Counted from the stretch's first letter, positions 17,401-25,143 are shown. The stretch: DNA of 64,000 nt from Muribaculaceae bacterium Isolate-037 (Harlan) (GCA_003762615.1 RIAZ01000011.1:62001-126000); one strand, 5' to 3'. A program made the numbers and translations. Notes: generated by a model from the letters alone, not told the origin.

Positions 17401-18524
17401 GTCTTGCGTGCAATCTTGTCGCCACGGTGGGCCACGCTCATCGCACCGTTGTCATCCATTGTAGAGAGCATGGAGCCGGAGAGCGAATAGGTCTCGGTCT
17501 CGTCTGCAAGGTCATAACGCGGCACACCCCAACGGGTATCAAGCGTGATGGACGGTACGGAGAGGTCCCAGCCCTGTCCGAGCCATCCGTTGCCACCGTC
17601 ACTGTTGTAGCTGATGGCGAGAGAGGGAGCCATGCCGTTACGTGCCGGAGGCATCTCAAAGGCGTACTGCAAGTTGGCCGAGCCACGGTTGTTTGCCGAT
17701 GGCGGTGCTATGATGTTGAGCTTCGCCGTTGGGTCTGCCGCCTTGATGTCGTTCATCATGGTCGGGGCGAAACCGTCGGTCTCAGGGGATTCGGGTGCCT
17801 GTATGACACCGTTGATCATGTCGGTGAAGTGAGTGGTCTTGGATTCCACGTAGGCCAGTTCCTTGTTGACCCTCACCCTTTCGAGAGCCACCCAGTGCCC
17901 CTCTTTGGTGTCGTAGTAGAATGTTCGTATATCGTCTTCCGTATAACCGCTCGGTATCCTCGTGCGGTCATACTTCAGGCGTACTGTAGCACCCTCTTCG
18001 GTGAAGTGCGTGCCGTGAGGGAGGAAGCGGTAGCCGTCGCTCTCGCCCGTGACATTGCACATAGCAAAGTCCAGTTCCGGCAATGCCGTACTGTCCACCG
18101 CGCAGATGGAAAGGCTTACCGGGCGCAACAGCCGTCCCTTTGCCACGGCAAGAGTGCCGCCGGCCACGGAAATGCTGTCTGAATGTGCCGTGGTGAAATA
18201 TTTACGGACGGATCCGTCGGCAGAGACCTTGTCCTCATTTGCATTGGTCTGTTCCGTTTTATTGCTGGGAACAGCTTCGGCAACAGTTCCTTTTGCCGTT
18301 GTATTGCCGGATGTAAACTCTTCCTTCTGTTGCGGAGAAGGATTGCCGCTTTCTGTGGCCGCCAATCCGGGTGATGCGTCGGTGGCGTCAGCCACTATGC
18401 TGGTGCCGATGTCTTCCTGCCGGGGCATGGCGTCTGCTGTTGAGCCGGGATACATGAAAATCCCTGCCAAACCTGCCGCCGACAATATGACGGAAGCAAC
18501 GGCTATGATATATGACCGTTTCAT
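11457..18524 (-). CDS. SpvB/FG-GAP/RHS-repeat toxin shell protein (TcdB/TcB-like), ending at an amber codon
   Basis: 2355 residues. N-terminal hydrophobic signal or anchor (MKRSYIIAVASVILSAAGLAGIF) and a Thr/Glu/Ser-rich linker to about 110. SpvB domain from about 267 (LNIIAPPSANNRGSANLQYA...). Calcium-binding FG-GAP/VCBS motifs DxNxDGxxD near 661, 751, 1343, 1441, 1520 and 1610. TcdB middle region near 1708 (DRHERDFLGFGKV), then YD/RHS repeats to the end (MIYPD-stop). In Tc and RHS toxins this part builds the beta-propeller and the closed shell that holds the toxic tip. Here the tip is encoded just downstream. It starts 34 bases after the upstream T9SS-CTD gene, so the three large genes form one operon. 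Confidence 0.85.
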   Translation of the reverse strand: MKRSYIIAVASVILSAAGLAGIFMYPGSTADAMPRQEDIGTSIVADATDASPGLAATESGNPSPQQKEEFTSGNTTAKGTVAEAVPSNKTEQTNANEDKVSADGSVRKYFTTAHSDSISVAGGTLAVAKGRLLRPVSLSICAVDSTALPELDFAMCNVTGESDGYRFLPHGTHFTEEGATVRLKYDRTRIPSGYTEDDIRTFYYDTKEGHWVALERVRVNKELAYVESKTTHFTDMINGVIQAPESPETDGFAPTMMNDIKAADPTAKLNIIAPPSANNRGSANLQYAFEMPPARNGMAPSLAISYNSDGGNGWLGQGWDLSVPSITLDTRWGVPRYDLADETETYSLSGSMLSTMDDNGAMSVAHRGDKIARKTDRQFYTRQGGDFSRIIRKGDSPANYYWEVTDKQGVVYTYGGEGAVIKGTITDIAGNTREVISEWKLKKVVETHGDWIEYEYTTANEPVRGGLVAKAIYLSKVSAGNVESSEPHTVVTLTGDKTKRQKANNARYGYLTSSNRLLEKVSINFMGEELRSYTFSYVDGAFHKDLLEGVRQFDDQGQEFAFQKFDYYDDVQSASGYVPFKSQSETWNTHNDGLDAGFINPLQGMDMFSDKPTALGGTTSSSVGGSFYAGVGIYDGSSSTSGTIGGSFNYSNDKSKGLSTFVDLNGDGLPDKVYRDGNSVYYRPQLRNSDTGEVSYGEPIRVNGISGFSSSSSNTYSGGADVKAGWGAAVATIGTDASKTTTKTTVYFSDINGDGLIDLVSNGKVYFNHIDFDAQGNAVPTFTLSSADTPSPIIYDPTKIDVSVGAVDPEEQAEALRISPMEDAVRVWVAPRAGVISISGSVSLVTPTGDYDTEAYEKADGVRVAIQKGGSELWSQSIAKGDVTSYQANASSISVNKGDRIYFRVQSGAEEMSNGAFDEVVWHPVITYAGTEETMPNGYSTTKYEPEEGALYFASTYLSIEKGNQTVGISGNFIKPATTDDVTLIIIGSTDKKDGNGNDNPSYVEKQVYTRTFPWNESYNDDVTISLQNTDGLTNFRFVVSSESNVRWNAVKWSPVVSYTDSTGTQQNRQVCPDYTLYSNHVVNAPSYLPTTADTVLYVKPVITFSNPSYNGSLTLTVKTTDRLLGKKSFAVTGGIVANDSISILKSDIGSDKVWFELFSDDCKIGDAITGVSVQIKSPSVLLPQTAEANLYAANDPAGFGNLYRGWGGFVYNASDNRYSRPIDESLLTLPQDENATVDPLTMAFTPLSTDLNKLDRWSGQREEIFITATNMGAARLTEQDVVLSNPFENIGNVSGLAGEHLQGTGAAAISQEMVSHNNVVQGGAIFTYNDANGDSKTKSMMIDLNGDGYPDIVAGGKIQYTNTLGGISGEVLEGMGTITSGSKAQGFALGSDPILSAVATIKQIANGKNTSANQESSNKAKGSISASLSIPPSNEDWNIENFVDVNGDGLADKIISGNKVRLNLGYSFTEPIDWDIDRIQGGKSQSYTANVGGGYNQGSGSFAGGYNIVTSANEEQYNLTDVNSDGLPDKVWKSGNGIMVALNTGIGFDTPFVWQGVEALSKSASTSEGGNVAFTVSIPIPLPIGPSLKISTNPGVTLSHSINRTNYSLQDVDGDGYLDIVTSNSESELTVTRSAIGRTNMLKTVTNSIGGRFELDYAHSTPTYGHPGGKWVMSALTVDDGIHDDGPLMKAAFEYADGFRDRHERDFLGFGKVITKSLDTEKGDGVYRQSVQEFAVDNYYTSGNLVASYVSDAAGNKFTETVNEYDAYSMTANADNYSFTKQDVIYSDRASAFVPLRYTANKQYEGTSQGMVISEAWNEYYLNGYHGELKSYRYSDKGSLGNSGTGSYDYATNIQYTSNADKHIFGLPTNVTVVGGDGSTYHNVSATYDTKYPNHLTQVTQQLGSGTAVTDYKYDRYGNITQKTLPANGTGQRMWYKYRYEPEMNMYVERIDDAWGYRSEAGNFDYRYGMALERRDLNNFYYETELDNIGRVTKVRGPNELATGVPYIIAFEYQQKAGFSESGITAPAYAVTKHYDIQHPNDDLETVTFVDGFGRPVQVKKDGVVTTAAKGSGASDQNVMIVSGRNVYDAFGRVAKAYYPTTESLGSKTSFSTTFDNVTPTVTVYDVLDRALSVTLPDESETKTEYTLDSGSNALVTTVTDALGNSQSTVTNGSGKTVKSIQHSGPDGDITTTFEYDGIQRLVKVSDVEGNVTTSVYDMGDRRTEVNHPASGITSFTYDPLGNVLTKQTANMAEEGKMITYTYDYHRLTGINYPDHPENNVKYYYGGRNASHNRIGRLMMREDGTGAIEYFYGKMGEVTKTRRTLIVPNQAIATYVTQWTYDSHNRLLEMIYPD

Positions 18525-18558
18525 AATGTTACAGTTGTATTTGATAATGTGGTTTGTA

Positions 18559-21534
18559 TTATTTGGCCAGAATCTTTCGGGTATGTTCGCCGTCGTCGGT
18601 GATAGCCTTTACAACATATACGCCTGACATAGGCACTCTGAAACGCGATGTCTTTATGACATCACCCTCCATCTGTCCCTCATAGACAAGTTTACCGGAA
18701 GTATCAAAGACCATAAGCGTTGCCGGTCCGTTCTTTCCTCGGTCGAGCACAGCATCAAAGATGTGTGTGGTTCCGTCCTCGTTATATACTGAGAGCTGGC
18801 TGTTCCTCTCCGCCTGTCCGGAATCTTGAGTCCCATGATCCGCCTCTCCAATGACTACATCTTGTTTCGGCTCGATGCCGTTGGGTGCTGACGGGTCACA
18901 TTCGTTGCCGATGTGTACCGTGTAGGCTACTGTGCTGCTCTTCGGAGTCTCAATCTGCACGTTTCCGTTTATCTCAAAGTCATCCACCGGCTGTCCGTTG
19001 ATGGTAAGGTCGGTGATATGGGTCTCGCCACGGCCGTATTTGATGCAGACTCTCCACAAACGAAGTGTCCATGCGCTCTTCTTGAGGACTTCCACACCGT
19101 TGTGATACCAGCGTACATATATGCCGCTTATCTTCAGTCCGAGTGTGTCGCCCGGCTTGATGTTCACTCCTTGTGTCAGGCTCGTGTATCCGTCGATGAT
19201 GAAATAAGCCTTGTCGCCGCGTACATCGTAGCCCCACTGCGTGATGTCCTCTGCCACTGACGGCTCCGCTCCGATGCGGTACCATGATCCGGTCTCGGTA
19301 ACAGTCCATTCAATCTCTCCGCCTGTAAACCTGCGGTCGGTATGCGAATACGTGGAATACAGGAGATTTCCCTTTCCGTGGATGTCGTTGCCTCCGCCCT
19401 GTGTGATTGTCAGGGTGTATGTACCGGTTGCCAGGTTGTCAATCCGATGGGTGTCACCCATAAAACTGCCGCTGGCAACGATGTCGTCTTTCTTCATTCC
19501 CGCAACGGTATCTACCGTGAGCACATATTTATATATAGGTGTACCGATGTTTATACCGATGTCGAGATAGCCGTCTTTTTGCGGAACACCGTCAAGGCAG
19601 GTCGTGGGATGCGCCTCTACATCGGCGGATATGCCGTCGAAGTAGGCAAATGTGAACACATCCGAACCGTTGCCGTCAGCATCCCACAGGATGTTGTGGA
19701 ACATCGTTTTGCCTCTACTGATGTCGGGACTGGAGCATTTCACCATTGTGGCGGTGCCTGTATCAAAGTGTCCTTCGCCCGACGGGTCGATGAGCATGAC
19801 AGTACGCTGGCGGCTGTAATGGTAGAACTCCTTTTCGGGAGTTAGGTTGTGAGCCAGCTCTGCAAAATAGCCGGTCTCAGAAACACCGTTAGTACGGACG
19901 GAAGCCAGAACCAGCGGAGTACCGGACGATTCAGCCTTGATGATGCCGTGCAGTGCGGAAGACTTTACATTGTCGGGGAGCATGACGGAATATGCCGCAT
20001 TACCCTCGCCGTCAATACGCAAATAGACCGCCCCGTCGGAAAGCATGACGGAAATGTCGCTGCCGCTGGCATCTGTGCCCACGGAAGCTGCAGATATTTG
20101 TCCGTCGGTGATGGTCCAGACGCTGCCGTCACTAACGAAACGGAAACCGTATGAGCATCCGTCATTCCCTGCACCGCTGAAGCCGACATCGAAAGTCGGA
20201 TGTGCATACGGACAGGAGAACTCTATGAACCCGTTGTTGTCAATCATGTTGGGCGTTACAGCTGTACCAGCCGTTCCCTCGTCCTGACTTATCATGTCGA
20301 TGAACCCCTTGGAAGTGACCGTCATGCCATTACCCGTCCAGCGCACCGTGGCACTGTCGCCCGTAACCGGCATATTGGTCTTCACGAGCCATGTACGGTT
20401 CATGATATGCCACAGCGTATCATTGGGAGAGGTGTATGTCTCCAAAGAACCGCCGTCATCACCCCAGAACAGGAAGCCTTTGTCCGGCATGATGTTCCCG
20501 TACTCGCGTCCCATTACCAGCAAATGCGATTCTGACGGAAGTCCGTATGCGTTTGACTTATGATAGCTGTCATTTTCCGGGAGGGATGCGTATAACGGTC
20601 CTTCTTCATAGGACGTCGCAGACATCGGTTGACTAAAATCCCATGTACTGTTTCGCGCCACGGAGGTCACCCTGTGGTGATAGACACCGGCTTCATCCCT
20701 GTCCCATGCAAGGTTTCCGTCTCCGTCAAGATAGGAGTCATTGAGCGTGATGCCGTACTTCATGGCGAGGTAGCTTTCCGCCCGGCGTCTTTCTCCGGGA
20801 GTTAGAAGGCGGTTATAGACAAGCAGCTCCGGTGTGTAGCCCTCGAACACATTGTTGCCAAAAGTGGACGTGTCGAAAGGCCCGTTGAAATGTTCGTTGG
20901 AGGTACTGTATGTTCCGCCAATAGTCAGTGTTCCGTTCGGGCCACCCCATACCGAGGTGTTGGGCGCAGCCGCACGGTAATAGGTCAGCACCTTGGTGGC
21001 ATGTTCCTTGAAGATGTCCAGCGTCACGGAATCCTTGGCCGTATGCCGGAGATCCTCACCGTCTGTATCACCGTAATCGAGCGGTGCAACCGAGCCTGGC
21101 CGTACAATCTTGTCGTTGGTGACAAGACTGCCGCCACCGTCGCCGCTGGCGACACTATAGATGACAGATTCATTTGTGAAGGAATAAGGTGCAAACACAC
21201 CGATGATGGTGGCTTGCGTAAGGTTTGAGCGGAAAAGGTCGCTCCACTTCGGGGAGTCGCCTTTGGAGAAATCAATCGCTGGATTGAAGTTAAGGAACTT
21301 GAGCAGGCTCCTGTCCTGCGTGAAAACGTAATTCCCGGCGGTGCGGTTGTACGCATAAAGCGACAATGAATCACCCGCAAAGTCGAACCAATGGTAGCGA
21401 CCTTGCAAATTGCTACTGACCGGTGCGGTCCTGAACCAGACATCCACGCCATCGTCGAATCCACCAGGGGAACGAGCGGGAAGCATGAGTGCCGATAACC
21501 CGAACAGGCCAGAAAAGAGAAGAGTCCTTTTCAT
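18559..21534 (-). CDS. Large secreted protein with T9SS type A-like C-terminal sorting domain
   Basis: 991 residues, ATG start with a signal peptide (MKRTLLFSGLFGLSALMLPARS). The middle has the module LLTPGERRRAESYLAMKYGITLNDSYLDGDGNLAWDRDEAGVYHHRVTSVARNS, common in large Bacteroidetes surface proteins with LamG/concanavalin-type folds. The last about 80 residues (LSVYNEDGTTHIFDAVL...ATLMVFDTSGKLVYEGQ...SGVYVVKAITDDGEHTRKILAK) look like a Por/type IX secretion sorting domain. This implies outer-membrane export and surface anchoring in a host with T9SS. It is first in the operon with the SpvB/RHS toxin and may help display or deliver it; that link is inference from position. Confidence 0.7.
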   Translation of the reverse strand: MKRTLLFSGLFGLSALMLPARSPGGFDDGVDVWFRTAPVSSNLQGRYHWFDFAGDSLSLYAYNRTAGNYVFTQDRSLLKFLNFNPAIDFSKGDSPKWSDLFRSNLTQATIIGVFAPYSFTNESVIYSVASGDGGGSLVTNDKIVRPGSVAPLDYGDTDGEDLRHTAKDSVTLDIFKEHATKVLTYYRAAAPNTSVWGGPNGTLTIGGTYSTSNEHFNGPFDTSTFGNNVFEGYTPELLVYNRLLTPGERRRAESYLAMKYGITLNDSYLDGDGNLAWDRDEAGVYHHRVTSVARNSTWDFSQPMSATSYEEGPLYASLPENDSYHKSNAYGLPSESHLLVMGREYGNIMPDKGFLFWGDDGGSLETYTSPNDTLWHIMNRTWLVKTNMPVTGDSATVRWTGNGMTVTSKGFIDMISQDEGTAGTAVTPNMIDNNGFIEFSCPYAHPTFDVGFSGAGNDGCSYGFRFVSDGSVWTITDGQISAASVGTDASGSDISVMLSDGAVYLRIDGEGNAAYSVMLPDNVKSSALHGIIKAESSGTPLVLASVRTNGVSETGYFAELAHNLTPEKEFYHYSRQRTVMLIDPSGEGHFDTGTATMVKCSSPDISRGKTMFHNILWDADGNGSDVFTFAYFDGISADVEAHPTTCLDGVPQKDGYLDIGINIGTPIYKYVLTVDTVAGMKKDDIVASGSFMGDTHRIDNLATGTYTLTITQGGGNDIHGKGNLLYSTYSHTDRRFTGGEIEWTVTETGSWYRIGAEPSVAEDITQWGYDVRGDKAYFIIDGYTSLTQGVNIKPGDTLGLKISGIYVRWYHNGVEVLKKSAWTLRLWRVCIKYGRGETHITDLTINGQPVDDFEINGNVQIETPKSSTVAYTVHIGNECDPSAPNGIEPKQDVVIGEADHGTQDSGQAERNSQLSVYNEDGTTHIFDAVLDRGKNGPATLMVFDTSGKLVYEGQMEGDVIKTSRFRVPMSGVYVVKAITDDGEHTRKILAK

Positions 21535-21684
21535 AAGCGCAATGTGTTAAATGGTTGTACATTATGTGATGTTTTTGTTGAATGTCGGTTATCAGCGTGA
21601 AGTCCGTTGGAGGTATGGCAGGACGTGGAGTCCTTTTGGGGAGTAGATGTCTCATATTGACCCCTCCAAACTGTAACTTTACGG

Positions 21685-21717
21685 CAAAGGTATAAAATTT
21701 ACACAACAATCGTTATC
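21685..21717 (-). promoter_or_regulatory. Promoter of the toxin operon with a 13-15 bp box over the -33 position
   Basis: TACCTTTG on the minus strand at 21692-21685. Where the TTTG should be there is none. Instead GATAACGATTGTT lies at 21717-21705 (TAGATAACGATTGTT if two more bases are counted). The same 15 bases occur on the plus strand ending at 21991, upstream of the divergent regulator promoter. An activator bound there could replace the missing -33 box. Confidence 0.5.
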
Positions 21718-21978
21718 TAAATGGAAATTAATTCTTGAATTTAATATCAATTAACATAAAATCCCTTGAATATGACCTGTATAGGTGACAATTATGATGT
21801 TTTATGGATATAAAACATATCAAAATGTCGTTGAACTCAAAGCATTTGAGATATAATGTCTGGTCTGTTGTGTTTAAGGCTTATGTAGTGCCAAAGCGAC
21901 ATTGCGAGTATTATACGATTCCAATGATGAATGAAACAACATTTATACATTTATTATATAGCAAATTTGAATAAAATA

Positions 21979-22041
21979 GATAACGATTGTTATTTTAATG
22001 GGCTAAAAATTTGTCGGGGTGAAGATTTTGCAGTACCTTTG
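21979..22041 (+). promoter_or_regulatory. Promoter of the TPR regulator with the same upstream box
   Basis: TTTG (22010-22013), 20 bases, TACCTTTG (22034-22041) is a consensus promoter. GATAACGATTGTT (21979-21991) lies 18 bases upstream of it, in inverted orientation relative to the box at 21705-21717. The rest of 21535-22095 is AT-rich and has no gene. Confidence 0.6.
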
Positions 22042-22095
22042 CACCTCAGTATCACCGTCGTTGGTAATACAATTACAGAGAAGGTGAACACAGAA

Positions 22096-23286
22096 ATGTT
22101 AATTTTGATAATGACAATGATTACAAATAGAATACAACATATCAACTCTTTGCTGCCGTTGGAAGGTAAGTCTTCTGATATTGACAGCAAGATTCTTCCT
22201 TGTGCCCGTTTGCTTCATGCGAGGACTCTTGTTATTGTGCTGGTTTCTGCCATTATGTTGACTGCCTGTGAAAGACACACTCCGGCATGGAAACAGATGG
22301 ATATCGCAGAGAGTCTTATGAACATCAAGCCGGATTCAGCTCTCGCGGTATTAGATGGCATCCCAGCCTCTGATGTCAAAGGAAAAGAAACATTGGCCAG
22401 GTATGCACTACTTAAATCTATGGCGTTGGACAAGAATTGTATTGATACCACAACATTTGATATCCTTCAACCTGCTATTGATTATTATATCGAGTATGGT
22501 TCTCCTGATGAGCAACTACGGACATATTATTATCAAGGGAGAGTTTATCAGAATCAAGGCGATAATGACTTGGCTATGCAAAGTTTCATGCGAGGAAAAG
22601 AATTTTGCCAAGAAGCATCCGATACCTTGGCTATGGCAAACCTCATGGTCGCCCAGGCGACTATTCTGTATTCGACATATAAGATAGATGATTATATCAA
22701 GAACAATCTTGATGCGGCAAAATTATATAAAGCCATTAATCGTCCGGATTATGAAATATCTTGTCTTGCCAATATCTTGGACGGAAGTATTCTTAACAAC
22801 GATAGAACTCTGGCGGACAGTATTATGTCAATCGCACAAGAACGAGTAAAGCAAAATTCAGAATTAGGCATGGTTATTGCCCCATACGCCCTTTCTTACG
22901 CTTTGAAATTTGGTAATAAGGAAGATATTGTAGATATTCTCCATTACTATGAACACATGCAGAATCTGAGTGACGAGACTAAATTAGATATTGTAGAGGC
23001 ATATTGCAAAATAGGTGATTCTTCTAATGCCAACCGTTTTATGGATTCAATAGACTCTACTTCAAAAGTGAGAACTTCTTTGAAATATCTAGCAATTCAA
23101 TCTGACATTTTGGAATTACAAGGTGATATTGCTGGAGCATTAACGGCATATCGGCAGTTTTCGACCACCATTGACTCTATTCATATGAATATCTTTTCTC
23201 GTGATCTGCTGTTTGCCCAAGAACGCCATGAAATGGAGAAAGTTAATTTGATGGAAAACAAAGAGTTGATAAAATTATTTGGTTAA
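22096..23286 (+). CDS. TPR regulator, N-terminal part (gene interrupted by a frameshift)
   Basis: 396 residues from ATG 22096, the first start after the promoter. The N-terminus is short, then a hydrophobic segment (TLVIVLVSAIMLTAC) that may be a lipoprotein or membrane signal. Tetratricopeptide-like helices follow from WKQMDIAESLMNIKPDSALAVLDGIP onward (residues about 65-370). The frame closes after MENKELIKLFG. In the next frame the sequence reads KIIWLSLCIVFVLLIIIGYVYYRY, a membrane helix that continues into the 23307 frame, so one base is missing, most simply from the run of four A at about 23270. Intact relatives have TPR, membrane helix, coiled coil and a C-terminal helix-turn-helix. 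They act as membrane-linked transcription regulators. Confidence 0.7.
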   Translation: MLILIMTMITNRIQHINSLLPLEGKSSDIDSKILPCARLLHARTLVIVLVSAIMLTACERHTPAWKQMDIAESLMNIKPDSALAVLDGIPASDVKGKETLARYALLKSMALDKNCIDTTTFDILQPAIDYYIEYGSPDEQLRTYYYQGRVYQNQGDNDLAMQSFMRGKEFCQEASDTLAMANLMVAQATILYSTYKIDDYIKNNLDAAKLYKAINRPDYEISCLANILDGSILNNDRTLADSIMSIAQERVKQNSELGMVIAPYALSYALKFGNKEDIVDILHYYEHMQNLSDETKLDIVEAYCKIGDSSNANRFMDSIDSTSKVRTSLKYLAIQSDILELQGDIAGALTAYRQFSTTIDSIHMNIFSRDLLFAQERHEMEKVNLMENKELIKLFG

Positions 23287-23306
23287 GTCTATGTATTGTT
23301 TTTGTA

Positions 23307-24050
23307 TTGCTGATTATCATCGGATATGTTTACTATCGCTATAGGCTAGGAAAGGCTAAAAGCTTGTTAGACACCCAAGAAAAACAAAGATTACAACTGG
23401 AACAGGAGAATCTTAAAAGAGAAAATGAAAACCTTGAATTGAGAAGTCGTCAAGTTGAACTGGAAAGGCATAATCTTCAACAAGCAAATGAAAAGCTCGA
23501 ATTGGAGAGGCATAATGCTGTTCTTGAGAAACAAGCTGCTCAATTAGAGTGTGAACGTCAATCTTTGGCCGCAGAAAACCTTCGACTCAAAATTGTACAA
23601 CTTGAGAATGAAAGTGAAAGTCTTAAAGAAGTATTGGAAAAACAAAAAGATTTAGCCAAACCTATTGAAGATGCTATCAAAATAAGGATAGAAATGTTGA
23701 ATGGGTTATTGGCTTCACGTATCACAGATAATGACTCATACGCAGAACCGTATGGCACTTGGAAAGATCAAATTATTCAAGATAAGGACGAGTTCATGAA
23801 TACCACTCGTCTTGCTTTTAAAGCTTCCCATCCTAAATTTATTGAATACCTTGAACAACATGGTCTTAGTGAATCAGAGATAAATTATGTATGTCTTTAT
23901 GCGATTGGACTCCGTGGAAAGGAAGTTGGTGAATATATGCAGCTAAAAAGGCATTACCATATTAGCAGTGATGTACGTAAGAAACTTGATATTGATGAAC
24001 ATCAGACCAACATTGGTATTTACATTAGAAAACTTATGAAACAACTGTAG
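23307..24050 (+). CDS. TPR regulator, C-terminal part: membrane helix, coiled coil and helix-turn-helix
   Basis: 247 residues as an open frame; the true coding sense begins about 23272 with the rest of the membrane helix. A long Glu/Leu/Gln coiled coil (residues about 20-120, with repeats such as LELRSRQVELERHNLQQANEKLELERHN) leads to a C-terminal LuxR-like or DUF6377-like helix-turn-helix (LSESEINYVCLYAIGLRGKEVGEYMQLKRHYHISSDVRKKL). Without the frameshift it would be joined to the gene ending at 23286. As it stands the DNA-binding half probably lacks its own start signals, so the regulator may be inactive or re-made by slippage. The terminator at 24081 follows. Confidence 0.7.
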   Translation: MLIIIGYVYYRYRLGKAKSLLDTQEKQRLQLEQENLKRENENLELRSRQVELERHNLQQANEKLELERHNAVLEKQAAQLECERQSLAAENLRLKIVQLENESESLKEVLEKQKDLAKPIEDAIKIRIEMLNGLLASRITDNDSYAEPYGTWKDQIIQDKDEFMNTTRLAFKASHPKFIEYLEQHGLSESEINYVCLYAIGLRGKEVGEYMQLKRHYHISSDVRKKLDIDEHQTNIGIYIRKLMKQL

Positions 24051-24080
24051 TTCTATCAGATAATCACTTCACATATTCCG

Positions 24081-24119
24081 AACAGTCTATCTACCCAATC
24101 TGGTAAATGGACTGTTTTT
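24081..24119 (+). terminator. Intrinsic terminator after the TPR regulator
   Basis: AACAGTC (24081-24087) pairs with GACTGTT (24110-24116). Inside, TACC pairs with GGTA around CAATCT. A run of T follows. It ends the regulator transcript. Confidence 0.65.
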
Positions 24120-24228
24120 GTAGTTTGTCCCTATATATAATTCAAAGTGTCAAACTGGCAAGTGTGTAGAAAGTGGTCTATTTGTTATTGGTAATATACT
24201 ATCATTCAGTATAATATAAAATTGCTGC

Positions 24229-24274
24229 GTCAAACTTTTATTATTGCTTGAAAATAAAGATTATAGTATCTTTA
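24229..24274 (+). promoter_or_regulatory. Upstream twin promoter with GTCAAACTTTTA box
   Basis: GTCAAACTTTTA (24229-24240), TTG (24244-24246), 20 bases, TATCTTTA (24267-24274). Box, -33 and -7 have exactly the spacings of the promoter at 24703-24748. The -7 box has A in place of the final G. About 500 bases without a convincing gene follow (only a 15-codon frame near 24353), so this may be an untranslated RNA start or the relic of a lost first gene. Confidence 0.45.
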
Positions 24275-24618
24275 CGCCATTATATAGTTGAAACCATCAA
24301 TAAAGGACTAAGGAGCATAAGTTCTCGAACCTCATAATTAAACCCAAATAAATGATACGATATTGTTTTGTATGTTGCATACTATTGTCTTTTCTATGAC
24401 GAGCATCCTGACCCTTTATCCGCTTGAACGGAATCTGAAAATCATGAGCTTTTTCGCTGTTCATACTATTTTCGTTTAACGATAGAGTAAGTCCGGTATT
24501 TTGTTCTCATGAGAAAAGTATAGTTCGTAATTTATTCTTTTGGAGGATTTGAGAACAATAAGATATAATTCTTGGGTACTGTAATTAATTAGCGTTTATA
24601 GACCGATTGTCTCCAACC

Positions 24619-24632
24619 GTCAAACTTTTGAC
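24619..24632. promoter_or_regulatory. Palindromic operator GTCAAA-CT-TTTGAC
   Basis: A perfect dyad with a two-base centre. It shares the half-site GTCAAA with the boxes at 24149 (GTCAAACTGGC), 24229 and 24691-24713. This makes four related sites in 560 bases upstream of the secretion/RiPP cluster. Confidence 0.5.
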
Positions 24633-24690
24633 ACTCCTGTGCAGAAATCAATCGCCCCCGTTTATAATATATTGATTATCAGCATAATAA

Positions 24691-24748
24691 AAAAGTTTGA
24701 CTGTCAAACTTTTACCCTTGGTTGAAAACTTTTTCTACAGTAATTTTG
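24691..24748 (+). promoter_or_regulatory. Operator and promoter of the secretion/RiPP cluster
   Basis: AAAAGTTTGAC (24691-24701), one base, GTCAAACTTTT (24703-24713): a perfect 11-bp inverted repeat. It is followed by TTG (24718-24720), 20 bases and TAATTTTG (24741-24748), a good promoter. The start codon at 24778 lies about 25 bases beyond the expected +1. The dyad just upstream of -33 is where an activator would bind. Confidence 0.65.
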
Positions 24749-24777
24749 CATCAGTTTAATCAATTAAAGCAATAACA

Positions 24778-25143
24778 ATGAAAAAGTTACTCTCACTCCT
24801 CGGAGTTTTAATTATTATTGGATGTCTTCAAGCCAATGCCGAAAAATCTGGAGTCTATATGGACTTTTACAAGTATGGTCACGAAGGCAAAAACACAACA
24901 GTTCATCGTTCTCCTATGAGAATCCCTATTGATGTATATTATGACGACGAATTACGTCAAATAGAGATTTCCGGTTCAACGGATATTGATGTACAAATAT
25001 ACCTATGTGATGAGAATGGAAATATTATTGCCTATTCTTCAATTACTAATACCACATTGGATATTCCGGAAGGTTATAATGGACGACTTTCCATCAGTAT
25101 AGAATGTGATAATTGGGTTGCTATTGGTTGCATAACAATATAG
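24778..25143 (+). CDS. Small secreted DUF3244-like protein
   Basis: 121 residues. Signal peptide MKKLLSLLGVLIIIGCLQANA. The mature part contains IPIDVYYDDELRQIEISGSTDIDVQIYLCDENGNII, the pattern of DUF3244 proteins, small beta-sandwich periplasmic or surface proteins of Bacteroidales with no known activity. It is first in the plus-strand cluster under the dyad-controlled promoter. The next gene is 82 bases on and begins with a similar MKKILSLLGF signal. Confidence 0.7.
   Translation: MKKLLSLLGVLIIIGCLQANAEKSGVYMDFYKYGHEGKNTTVHRSPMRIPIDVYYDDELRQIEISGSTDIDVQIYLCDENGNIIAYSSITNTTLDIPEGYNGRLSISIECDNWVAIGCITI

Noticed and set aside
22033..22042. GTACCTTTGC as a CTnDOT-type attachment site
   Set aside because: It matches the GTAnnTTTGC core, but it is also a -7 box with a correctly spaced TTTG, and no integrase or element end is near it.
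23262..23290. Programmed -1 frameshift in the TPR regulator
   Set aside because: No X-XXY-YYZ slippery heptamer is in the right frame. One lost A in an A-run is simpler.
24353..24400. 15-codon hydrophobic frame after the upstream twin promoter
   Set aside because: Could be a leader peptide, but there is no support beyond an ATG; left as part of the intergenic description.
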